Under the pieces are notes generated by a model. The model was given only the letters and a program-made list of their open reading frames with translations, made no database searches and was not told the origin of the DNA. Shown piece by piece: positions 52,501 to 64,000 of a stretch of 64,000 nucleotides of DNA. Where the stretch lies: assembly GCA_018806915.1 (NCBI GenBank), contig JAGKQI010000037.1, forward strand, positions 62,001 to 126,000, in the 5' to 3' direction. Source of the DNA: Phytophthora colocasiae. Lineage: Eukaryota; Oomycota; Peronosporomycetes; Peronosporales; Peronosporaceae. Every line of letters begins with the position of its first letter. Position 1 is the first letter of the stretch. A program made the position numbers and the translations under genes.

Positions 52501-55500
52501 ATAACATCCCTTTGTAGCAAAGTGACCGGCATACACAGCTAGTGATGTAGCCCACCCACAAAGTACACTCATGGCACGTTGCGTTCGTGTAAGGCGAGGG
52601 TCAAACCTTGCGCCGATTGAAACCAGTACGTGTCTCCGCTGGAAGTCCCGTCGAAAGCTACCGGCCACGTAACGAAGTCTGCTTTCGAGAGCAAACCAAG
52701 CCTCTCTTTCGTATTTTCGAACGTCACGTAGCGCAAGAGCCCCCATCAGCATGACCACGATCTCCAAGAGAGCAAGGGTCAGAAGAAACACAAACAACCA
52801 AGCAAACGAAGACTCGACACCGTTCATGAGAGGAACCTTGCACCCACGCGATATTGCCAGTGAGCAGCCAGGGTATCCAAGAGCGGGACGATCGAACACG
52901 ACGCCTTGCCCTGCTACAAGCATTGGATCGTTGAAACCACAGCACGAAAACTCGAGAGCTATCGCATTCTGTTTTGAAGGAGAAAGTAAACTCCATTGAC
53001 CATCCAGAAACTCTGCGAGTTGAGCGTGCCAGTGTTCATCGGAAAGGGAGGAGTAGCGCGATAGGTAAGCCGTGAACCCCACCGCAGCGAACAGAACAAT
53101 TGCCAACATGAATCGTGCCACACACTGCAAGAAGAGTTGGTGCACGCTGAGATACAATACTGCACGCATCGAATACGTATGAGTTAGTAGTGCTAGCACG
53201 CCATAGACCATCAGCGACGCGCCCATGGATTTTGCAAACACCATTTGGAACGCAGTCGAGCTAAAGAGCGTCCAGTTGGCAGCCACATCTAAACCAAAGA
53301 TGGAACAGGCCAACGCAGTGAATATCCCTGCTAGAATCAAAAGAAGTAGCACTGATTTCTCAATACGAAGGCCCCAGCCAGGTTTCCACTTCCTCTCGCC
53401 TTGGTCAGTGTCATATAAGCCAGACGCACAGAGTAGAGCTGCGACAGTAAAGCTAGCCAGTCCAGCGCACAATTTCCACGCTATTTGAGCCACTCGAGAT
53501 ACATAAAGCTTCATCGACGTAGCACATCCATCCGAAATGTCATGGGGGCACTGGGATTTACTATCCAGACGCACCGCCTCTGTATGAGTTTCTGTCAGCA
53601 TTCGCGTCTTGTTCGACTCTTTGGCCGCTTCGCTGTAGACACGATAAACAGACGTTGAACTGAGTCTCCGCCATCCAAATTCTTCAGCTTGTAGTGTGTA
53701 CGAGATCGAGCCGTTGGCAGCTGAAATTCGTTCATAACCACAGCATTTCAGTGAGTTCTGCACGAACAATTTAGTCGTTGAAGGAGCTGAGCTCCACAGG
53801 TCTTTCATGCGCATATCAACCGCCAGTTCTTGTACTGTCATATCGTCGCCATCCTTTGACAACATAAACTGCGTCGAAAGCTTGTGCCCCACACCAGCAA
53901 GCACAAGAGCGGTGACGAACAATACAACACACGCTAACGAATACGATATTATAAGCCACTTTCTAATCCATTTCCATCGTGATCGGTGCTGCTGAGTTCC
54001 TTGAAAACCGAGCAACGCAACAACACCACCGAATAACGCGAAAAGCTCCATTATCCCCCCGAAAATTAGCATATACACACCTAAACGGCGATCAAATACA
54101 CGCAGAAGGTAGGATAATTGCAGCACATTGAGTTCCAGCAGAATATCGACCCCTAGAAACAAAATCCCGACGCCAGATGCCGCAACCGTTACGGTCAACA
54201 GACTCAAACCACCTGCGCACAGCTTTTGAGCCATTGTAGGCGGCTGATAAGCCTCGGAAACTTCATTTTCCGCCGGAATTGATCGAACCCCAGATACATT
54301 GGAGAATCGTCGTAGCCGGAAACTCAGCCAAGTCAACAAAATGAGCACGACAGCTTGAGCAACTACGAAACCTGTAAGACGATCTTCTGCTACGGATAAG
54401 GCTCGCTTTAGAGATTTCTCGATTCGACCGCGGCATGTTGGAACGCCTGTATCTGATGTACCTTCAACGCAAGTTCCTTGCGAACTAGATTGAAATCCAC
54501 AACACTCAAAAGCCATCTCCAAGTTCAATAAAGTAGTAGATCGAGGCAACGCCACGTATTGCGCCTCCACCGCTTGGCTGATTAACGGGTCCAGGTGAAA
54601 GTCTGCAAGAAGGCGTCCGATATATGTGCGTACTGCGATTGTTAGTAGTATGAAAGCCAAGGAGAAGCCTATAATCCAGCGGAGAATTCGAACGTCGCGC
54701 CTACCCAGAGCATGTAGTGTCCACAGCGTAATAAATAAATACACACCGGAAGCCGAGGCGATAAATACACCAATCTCAACTCCGAACAACGTAGAGACGA
54801 CTGGATCTGCCATTGCTCCCCAATGAACCATCAAGTCCGCTCCGAAGATCACTCCACCGATTGCAGCACAGCTGAGCAACGCATACAGCGAAGGTAACGA
54901 ACACAAGAGTACAGTCGATATCAGTGACCGAACAATAGCCACCTCGGGACCTGAGGCAAGCTGTAACAATCGAATTTGCCGCCACCGGATAAGGAAATTC
55001 GCCACAGCTACGCACACAATCTCTACTAACAGTAGGACTTCCACATAGATAAACGAACTAGAGAATAGTGCGGATGCTTGTGAACCGAGGACTACTGAAC
55101 ACGTTCGAGGTGGAACTGCAGCCAAAGCTTCCTCGGGGCAAGTTTCCTCTTCTTTAATGTCCATAAACCCACAGCATCCATACGAAAGCTGTAGCCGCGT
55201 TTTGTCTCCCAGAGATAAAGCGTCCCATTTCGAGCGTAAAGCTAGAGCGACACTATGTGGAATGGCATCGAAATTCTCGAGTAAGTGAAACGTAAACAAC
55301 ACAACCAGGAGCTGGACCAACAATGAAAGACTTAGCGAGGTGAAATATGTCGTTCGTGCTGCGTTGGAAGCTTCTCGTCGCGCAAGTAGAACACCAGTGA
55401 CTCCTCCTGCTACCAACACTGCGCCACTAATTAGAAGGGTTACAGCTAGTGGTCCACCGTACAGATACAGCACTAATTCTGCCGGCGTTCGGCCAAGCAC

Positions 55501-58500
55501 GAAATGTACTTCGATACCAGCGAATACCAGCACAATTCCCAACAAAATTAGAGTCAAGTTGCTCACTCGGAATAACAGAGTCACGCGTTGGTACTGGTGA
55601 CTTACGAGGGCTGAAGACCCGAACAAGGTGCGTGCTTCATCAGGTAGCTCAGCAGTCGTATCTAGCGGCTCTTGGAGACGTTCAATGCCGTTCACATGCA
55701 CCTCATGCAGAGACGCAGAAGACTCGCTGTCCGTGGTTACTGTAGGTCTATTTTCCAGTCGTTTCTGCTTCTGAGCGACATAGTACGTGTCAAAATCTCC
55801 AAAGACGTTGTTGGTCTGAGTTCGAGCTTCAAGTTCGCCCCATTTAGCTCGATTGAGTTTCCGAATTGTTGTGGCTTTCTCGCGTTTAACGTCCCGAACA
55901 TCCAGTTGCTGCCCGACTTTAGCGATGAGGACAAACACACCCACCAAAACAGCGAGAGTAATGCTGACGACGAGTGAAGGCTGGTCATTCCGATACAGAT
56001 TCGGATGCAACGCGTAGAAATCCAAGCGTTCTTCCAGCGTTATCAGTACCTCGAGAGCCTCTTCGACTTGAGTGCAGTAGCAAACGGTAAAGTTCTTGGT
56101 ACTGGTGCTGTCATCTTTAAAGCACACGTCCACAGCCCATTCTAAAGCAGTGGCATCCCAAATCCGACATGTCGTGGAGAAATTACTCTGCTCAATAGCC
56201 GAAAGCTCTCGAGCATGTGGGATAGTGACTGCTAGTAGTGGCGTCCATTTCTCGGTTTCAGCTAGACGCCGGTTCATCTCAGAAGCAGCCTTGACACAAG
56301 AACTGGTACGAGGTAATCTCTGCATGCTCACACCTGTATCCGATGTGTATGCCGTGCGTTTAGAAGCGTTATCTAAAGCAGCTTGAGAGTGCACCGAGAA
56401 AAGTGTAAGTCTCGAAATCGTCTCGGAGTTGTTCAGCGTCGACGCAGGATGTGGACTTTTGCTGAACGATAACGAATCTAAGAAGAGATTGGAGTCAAGG
56501 CACGACACTGCAGTGGAAGTAAGAGCCATCGACACGTCACTGGAGCCTGCAAAGCGAACGCCTTTGGCCGAATAAGTGCGTATGTCACTTCCTTCTAATA
56601 CAGCAGGCGGTTCGTCTACAAGTAAGCCATCGCTGCTCATTGCAGCCAGGGATTGAAGCGTCCGTACCATATTCGCCCAGTTTGTTGCATTGCCTGCAGT
56701 AGAATTACCCAGTTCGAAAAGAATCGAAATCACTTCCAGCACCGTATCACTACTTGAATCCAAGAAATCACCAGGTGCATCGAGAGTAAGCGCGTTTCCA
56801 GCAATTCCGCTCGTGAGTTGTGCCACTAAGTTAAGCTCTTCAGCACCCACCACTTGGGCAGCTGCTCGCACAACGGACAGCAGTACTCGACTTTGCTGCC
56901 CCAGTCCCGAGCTGCTTGGCTCAACAGAACTGAAAGCAGTCGACACATAAGACAAGATAGCGCCAGTAATTTTCTGCACAAGGGAGATTTGTGTAGTACA
57001 GTCCGAGCCCATGTATCCATCTGGGCAAGTAGCAAGACGTCGAGCAGTAGATTTCGACGCGAACGCCTTCTCCAGCACCATAGCAGCAGCTAAAACCTGC
57101 CGAACGTTCTCTGATGCATCACTGCTGGTTTTAAGTGCTCCAGTATCGAAAAACATGTTGGAGACGAAAAGAGCTGGGGATGTCTTGGCTTGTTGAGGTA
57201 TCAGCACCTCGATATCATCATAAGCGAGTGCTGTAGCCCCAAGACGATCGTTAATAAATGCCAAAACTGTCACATTCTCACTGTCCGCCATATTCGTAGG
57301 TGGAAACATCTTCGCTGTGGCTTGAGGCGAAGCTTGATTCGTAACCAACGGCGTCATTACTTTCCGTAGCTGCGCGATCAACGTGTTAATATCTGCTGAA
57401 GAATTCTTCAGCGAGCGAAATGTAGCAGCAGAAACCACCCCAAAGTCGTAACTCAGCGGATAGTCGTCAATATCATCGCTCCACAATGAACATGCGAGTG
57501 TGAACAAGTCCTGCATGGCATAACCGGATTGCGGGCTCACAATAAAGATCCCTGAGGTAGGTGGAGAATTCACCGCTACAGACACCGACCCAAAGCCGGT
57601 ATTTCCCCCAGTATCAGTAGCTACGAGTCGGAAGGTGTACGTCAGTCCGGCTGTTAATGTGTAGCCTGGAATCGCGTTGTTCGCACTGGTAAGTGGTAGA
57701 GTGAAGGCATCGCTAGAATTGCTAACATCAGCAGTCGGAAGAACCAGATCCCCCAGTGTTTGCGTCCACCGTGTTGTGAACGGATAGTCCGAAGTTATCA
57801 CTCCTGAGAGTGTCAGGCGGCTCGCAGGATTAATTTTCCCATCGGACGCAGTGACCTGAACCACTGGGAGATAGCCAGCCACGGTCCAAATACTGCTGGA
57901 AGCGGTGGCACTGCGCGAACCTTTTGAGGCTGTTAACGAGAAATTGAGCTGGCGACTTGGTGCGAGATTAAAGGGAGCAATTCGCAGAACAGGCTCTGTC
58001 ACTCCACCTAACGCTAAAGGACTGGAAGGCGCTGAAGCGTTCATACAGGACGCCACTGCGGAAGAATTTGTCACGTCTTGGCAAGTCCATGTGTACGTGA
58101 ACGGAACACTAGAATAATCCGGATCAACTGTTGTAGACCCATCGAGCACCATTGTATCTCGCTGCCCAAGGGCGCAGTCACCACCCTTAATAAAGACTTG
58201 TGGCGAACTACTGGCGACGATCACCACGATAGACGTGAAGCTCGACGGACTGGACGTTGACGACTTCATGTAGGCTTCGGCTCGGAATGTGTACGTTAAA
58301 CCTGCTTGAAGAGATGAACGTAATACGCGGAACACTCGCGGGTCTCGAGCAGAATTATCCTTGCTAAAGTCCACCGCTGTTCCGTCATTAGTTTGACTTG
58401 TCCAACGAAACGCGACATCTGAACTAGACAACGTTGGACAACTCACTGAAGCGTCCACCTGCATCACCACAGGCGGTCCAACCTTCGTTACCATTTGGGT

Positions 58501-61500
58501 GGGTTCTCCTACGATAAACACTGCCGGACCGGGTAAAGTCTGCACCTTTACCGTCTTAACAACCACGGAAGTCTGCGCAAAAGCATTCACGAGTTTCAAG
58601 CCCACTTGATATGATACTCCTGGTTCCAGTAAGGACCCATTCACTTTGAGCTGGAACGATCCTGCTCCGGTTGAATTCTGAGCCACAGAACGTAGATAGC
58701 AAGCCGATCGGAGCTGCGCCATCGAAGTCAACACGGAAAAGCCCGATGCTGCAGCTACAGCCAGTGTAAGGTCTCCTGCTGGAACGTTGGTAGTACTGGA
58801 AGTGCCAGTAGTCCAGTCCGTCTTGTACTTTGGACACAGCACTGCAAAACCAGCTTCCAGTCTCTGAAAAAGTGCCAAACCCGCGTCTCCACTGGTCGGA
58901 TCGATCGAACTGGCATACAACGAGGTTGGTAACGCGAACCACATGAGCTGAGCGAACGGCCGTCCGCCCGCTCCACTTGAAAGAGAAGCATCAGCTGTCC
59001 AGGTGCCACAGCTACCGGCGTTTTCTGGAACATTAAGGACTCCATTAGGCCGAACGATCGTATCAGGAACCTGCACTGTAATGGTAGCTTGAGAGAACGA
59101 TCTGCTGGAGGGGAGAGCCCGAAGTACATCGGTAGCATTGCAGTATCCATCCGCGAACGAGCTACAGTCGTTTAGCACAAGCTTATCCCCGGCAGCTATC
59201 GTTGCTCCAGCACTCAAATCAATGCGCAAGGTCACCCCATCCACCCACAAACAAGCTGCTTGAGAACCTAAAACGTATTTTACCCCGGCGAAATTGAACA
59301 CCAGGCCACAAGGAAACGATTTAAGTCGAGTTACGAATGTACCAGATGACCCAACGTCCATGGAGGCTGCATGGTACACAGAGGAGTCAAAGGCGACGGA
59401 AATCTTGGCGCCAGAGCTGTCAAACATAGCAGTCACCGGTAAAGGTGGAGAAACCGCCTCCCTGTCATTAATCATGACAGATACAGCCCCAACACCGATA
59501 GAGCTACTGGAGATGTTATAAGCTGCATCAGCACTAGAGACAGAGTGAATCACGGTCGAGAACTGCGTCGCGGCTTCAGGGATTTCATCGTCAATAGCAA
59601 ATACGGTCACGATCCGTGGTCGGAACCAGTCCAAAGTTGTGAAGACCAGTTGGATACTCTGAATTGTATCCGCCCCCAGAATCTTTATTCCCGAAGACGA
59701 AGACCGGCCAAACGAAGTACCAACTTGCGGCTGAGTGAAAGTTCCTTTCGAGTCAAGACTTATGAAATTCTCTATCGCAGGACGCAACGTCACAGTCACG
59801 TATGCGTACGGCTCCGAGTTTAGAAACACAGCGTAGGAGTCGTTGAAGCTCCCTTCAGCAACGTGCAGCTGTTTTGCTGTGCTTTGAAGCGATATGTTAA
59901 CATACGATACGTCGTTGTCCGAAATCAACACCGTCACGTCCATCTTGTAGTCGCTCACAGCGTACAAACGATCAGAACTCACTGACGAGTGCGAGATTCG
60001 AGCAGAGTGAACATCCGTCTCGTCCAGCCAGTCGTCCACGGCAACGAACGACACGTTCTGCCACACGCTCCAGTTACCCGCTCCGAAATACATGGACGCT
60101 GACCCACTGGTCAGACTGACGTTGCACACGCGTTCGCTTTGAAGGCGCATGTAGCACTCGTTGCTAGCGTTTGGAAAAACAACTACGGGTTTCCAGGGCT
60201 CGGAGGTGAGCCGGACACTGTACCATAGAGTAGTTGTGTTTCTCTCGACAGCGTACATCTCTTTGGTGGACAATTCAATGCCAGACTTGTCGTTATCGGT
60301 GATTAAAACCTTCACGGAAGCTAAATTCCTGAACCCTGCATATATCAGATCGTTCGTCGTCAGAGTATGGTTTAGATAGCTAAAAGAGCCCGCCAAATCT
60401 TCTGTTTTATCATCAAACGCGGTCACTGTAACAAGTTGCGACACATTCCAGTTCTTCCACGTAAATACCAACTTCAAAGGGCTCACAGTTGCATAATTCC
60501 CCACTGTCCCGGTATTAGTCACTAATACAGTAACCTTGGCGAACGGCTCCGACAGCAGCACCACCGTGTACGTGTCCGTTGCGCCGCCTTCCGTCACGTT
60601 CACACTCACTTTGTTCACCTTGAACCCAGACACGTCGTTATCGCGCACGGTCACGTTCACCTTGGCGATATCAAGCATTGCGTTGTACTTCGGGTCGGCA
60701 CTGAACGAAGTGTGCGAGATCCCAGTCGGGTGCGTGTCGTATTCATCCAGGTCGTCGTCTGTAGCCAGCACGACCACTTTCTGCTCGATGTTCCAGTTCC
60801 GAGGCGTGAACACGAACTCAGAAACCAGCAGCGTCACGTTGCACAGACCGAATCGATAGCACTGCGTATTCTCCCCATCGAGCCACGGCAGAACCACGAT
60901 CTTCACGTCCGCCAGAGGTTCCGAGCTCAGAGACACGACGTAGGAATCGTTAGCGCCGCCTTCAGCAACCTCCAGCTGCTTCCTCTCGCTTTGGAGCAAG
61001 ACATTCACGTGCGACACGTCGTTGTCGGCGATCGAGACCGTCACGTCCATCTTGTAGTCGCTCACAGTGTACAAAGGATCGGAACTCGCTGACGAGTGCG
61101 AGATTCGAGCAGAGTGAACATCCGTCTCGTCCAGCCAGTCGTCCACGGCAACGAACGACACGTTCTGCCACACGCTCCAGTTACCCGCTCCGAAATACAG
61201 GGACGCTGACCCACTCGTCAGACTGACGTTGCACACGCGTTCGCTTTCAAGACGCATGTAGCACTCGTTGTTCGCGTTGGGATAAACCACCACAGGCTCC
61301 CACGGTTCGGACGTCAGCCGGACGCTGTACGAGAGCACCGTCGTGTTGCTTTCCACCGCGGATATCTCTCTCGTCGACAATTCAATGCCAGACTTGTCGT
61401 TATCCGCGATTAAGACCTTCACGGAAGCTAAATCCTGTAGTCCAGCATAGATGAGGTCGTCGGTCGCCAGCGAGTGGTTCAGCTGGCTAAAAGAGCCCAC

Positions 61501-64000
61501 GACGTCTTCCGTGTCGTCGTCAGTCGCCGTCACCGTCACAACTTGCGCGACATTCCAGTCCTTCCACGTGAAATCCAGCTTCGACGGACTCGGCACGGCG
61601 AAATTCCCACTGTCCCGATGTTAGTCACAGATACACTCACGTTGGCGAACGGCTCCGACAGCAACACCACCGTGTACGTGTCCGTTGCGCCGCCTTCCGT
61701 CACGTTCACACTCACTTTGTTCACCTTGAACCCAGACACGTCGTTATCGCGCACGGTCACGTTCACCTTGGCGATATCAAGCATTGCGTTGTACTTCGGG
61801 TCGGCACTGAACGAAGTGTGCGAGATCCCAGTCGGGTGCGTGTCGTATTCATCCAGGTCGTCGTCTGTAGCCAGCACGACCACTTTCTGCTCGATGTTCC
61901 AGTTCCGAGGCGTGAACACGAACTCAGAAACCAGCAGCGTCACGTTGCACAGACCGAATCGATAGCACTGCGTATTCTCCCCATCGAGCCACGGCAGAAC
62001 CACGATCTTCACGTCCGCCAGAGGTTCCGAGCTCAGAGACACGACGTAGGAATCGTTAGCGCCGCCTTCAGCAACCTCCAGCTGCTTCCTCTCGCTTTGG
62101 AGCAAGACATTCACGTGCGACACGTCGTTGTCGGCGATCGAGACCGTCACGTCCATCTTGTAGTCGCTCACAGTGTACAAAGGATCGGAACTCGCTGACG
62201 AGTGCGAGATTCGAGCAGAGTGAACATCCGTCTCGTCCAGCCAGTCGTCCACGGCAACGAACGACACGTTCTGCCACACGCTCCAGTTACCCGCTCCGAA
62301 ATACAGGGACGCTGACCCACTCGTCAGACTGACGTTGCACACGCGTTCGCTTTCAAGACGCATGTAGCACTCGTTGTTCGCGTTGGGATAAACCACCACA
62401 GGCTCCCACGGTTCGGACGTCAGCCGGACGCTGTACGAGAGCACCGTCGTGTTGCTTTCCACCGCGGATATCTCTCTCGTCGACAATTCAATGCCAGACT
62501 TGTCGTTATCCGCGATTAAGACCTTCACGGAAGCTAAATCCTGTAGTCCAGCATAGATGAGGTCGTCGGTCGCCAGCGAGTGGTTCAGCTGGCTAAAAGA
62601 GCCCACGACGTCTTCCGTGTCGTCGTCAGTCGCCGTCACCGTCACAACTTGCGCGACATTCCAGTCCTTCCACGTGAAATCCAGCTTCGACGGACTCGGC
62701 ACGGCGAAATTCCCCACTGTCCCGATGTTAGTCACAGATACACTCACGTTGGCGAACGGCTCCGACAGCAACACCACCGTGTACGTGTCCGTTGCGCCGC
62801 CTTCCGTCACGTTCACACTCACTTTGTTCACCTTGAACCCAGACACGTCGTTATCGCGCACGGTCACGTTCACCTTGGCGATATCAAGCATTGCGTTGTA
62901 CTTCGGGTCGGCACTGAACGAAGTGTGCGAGATCCCAGTCGGGTGCGTGTCGTATTCATCCAGGTCGTCGTCTGTAGCCAGCACGACCACTTTCTGCTCG
63001 ATGTTCCAGTTCCGAGGCGTGAACACGAACTCAGAAACCGGCAGCGTCACGTTGCACAGACCGAATCGATAGCACTGCGTATTCTCCCCATCGAGCCACG
63101 GCAGAACCACGATCTTCACGTCCGCCAGAGGTTCCGAGCTCAGAGACACGACGTAGGAATTGTTAGCGCCGCCTTCAGCAACCTCCAGCTGCTTCCTCTC
63201 GCTTTGGAGCAAGACATTCACGTGCGACACGTCGTTGTCGGCGATCGAGACCGTCACGTCCATCTTGTAGTCGCTCACAGTGTACAAAGGATCGGAACTC
63301 GCTGACGAGTGCGAGATTCGAGCAGAGTGAACATCCGTCTCGTCCAGCCAGTCGTCCACGGCAACGAACGACACGTTCTGCCACACGCTCCAGTTACCCG
63401 CTCCGAAATACAGGGACGCTGACCCACTCGTCAGACTGACGTTGCACACGCGTTCGCTTTCAAGACGCATGTAGCACTCGTTGTTCGCGTTGGGATAAAC
63501 CACCACAGGCTCCCACGGTTCGGACGTCAGCCGGACGCTGTACGAGAGCACCGTCGTGTTGCTTTCCACCGCGGATATCTCTCTCGTCGACAATTCAATG
63601 CCAGACTTGTCGTTATCCGCGATTAAGACCTTCACGGAAGCTAAATCCTGTAGTCCAGCATAGATGAGGTCGTCGGTCGCCAGCGAGTGGTTCAGCTGGC
63701 TAAAAGAGCCCACGACGTCTTCCGTGTCGTCGTCAGTCGCCGTCACCGTCACAACTTGCGCGACATTCCAGTCCTTCCACGTGAAATCCAGCTTCGACGG
63801 ACTCGGCACGGCGAAATTCCCCACTGTCCCGATGTTAGTCACAGATACACTCACGTTGGCGAACGGCTCCGACAGCAACACCACCGTGTACGTGTCCGTT
63901 GCGCCGCCTTCCGTCACGTTCACACTCACTTTGTTCACCTTGAACCCAGACACGTCGTTATCGCGCACGGTCACGTTCACCTTGGCGATATCAAGCATTG
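49519..64000 (-). CDS. giant Calx-beta/REJ/GPS/poly-tetraspanin membrane protein (5' end off window)
   Basis: More than 4800 codons are visible. From the N-terminal side there are Calx-beta-like extracellular repeats to about 59460, the last ~3.1 units nearly identical at DNA level. A PKD1-type REJ region follows (about residues 850-1330 of the 4025-codon frame). A GPS-like motif (CRIWD ... W ... C ... CYC, ~1810-1845) lacks the His-Leu-Thr/Ser cleavage triad. After one TM come five four-TM modules, each with a tetraspanin CCG loop motif (about 2141, 2365, 2618, 2885, 3298). A last TM pair resembles polycystin-type sequence, then an IQ-like helix (~3600), EF-hand pair (~3650-3730) and a disordered tail. 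One missing C at 61606-61608 breaks the frame; see findings. Confidence 0.9.
60536..64000 (-). repeat. 1107-bp coding tandem repeat, about 3.1 near-identical copies
   Basis: The anchor GGCACGGCG starts at 61592, 62698 and 63805 on the plus strand (steps 1106 and 1107; the short step holds the missing C). Each unit encodes 369 residues with three Calx-beta-like segments. Copies differ at only a few bases (for example 63039, 63161). A diverged older unit lies left of 60536. The array continues past the window edge. Confidence 0.95.

Noticed and set aside
62580..63305. Long plus-strand frames opposite the giant gene (also at 60712-61092 and 61818-62198)
   Set aside because: Antisense shadows of the GC-rich Calx-beta repeats; they repeat with the same 1107-bp period and have His/Arg-rich, domain-free products.

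Overview
The window is nuclear DNA of an oomycete, almost certainly a Phytophthora species. The strongest evidence is six class I-type elicitin genes: small secreted proteins with a roughly 20-residue signal peptide, a mature region of about 98 residues and six conserved Cys. Supporting evidence is the set of oomycete-style transposons, the short 59-66 bp introns, a 7TM-INPP4 fusion gene and an RWP-RK gene. The species cannot be named from what is visible.

Layout. (1) 1-17950 is a nested stack of retrotransposons. A Ty3/gypsy element (A, minus strand, running off the left edge) sits inside the RT gene of a second gypsy element (B, minus). Element B in turn sits inside a broken Ty1/copia pol (plus). 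The two gypsy elements have different LTRs but the same 18-nt primer-binding site, and each carries its own pervasive oligonucleotide signature. (2) 18625-21340 holds elicitin pair A. (3) 21660-24180 is a decayed transposon-type gene with a FAR1/ZSWIM-like N-terminus and an Ulp1-like C48 peptidase. (4) 24662-27392 is a complete PIF/Harbinger element with 17-bp TIRs and a 3-bp target duplication. (5) 27597-30422 and 36706-39917 are the arms of a large, very recent inverted duplication, each carrying one elicitin pair (B and C). Between the arms lies a 5.46-kb piggyBac element (31186-36641, TTAA on both sides). Its transposase is broken, but it carries an intact ORF for a Myb/SANT-DOT1-like methyltransferase. 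Arm C was later hit by a 413-bp solo LTR with a GTCTA duplication. (6) 40539-40643 is a truncated elicitin relic. (7) From about 40.8 kb the sequence is gene-dense, conserved-core type: a three-exon small protein, an RWP-RK protein, a 1459-aa 7TM-INPP4 lipid phosphatase, and a giant membrane protein of more than 4800 residues. The giant protein has Calx-beta-like repeats, REJ, a GPS-like motif, five tandem tetraspanin modules, IQ and EF-hand regions, and it runs off the right edge.

The window therefore joins a transposon-rich effector region (elicitins) to a compact housekeeping/signalling block. The two most unusual items are the transposon-borne DOT1-like gene and the poly-tetraspanin REJ protein.
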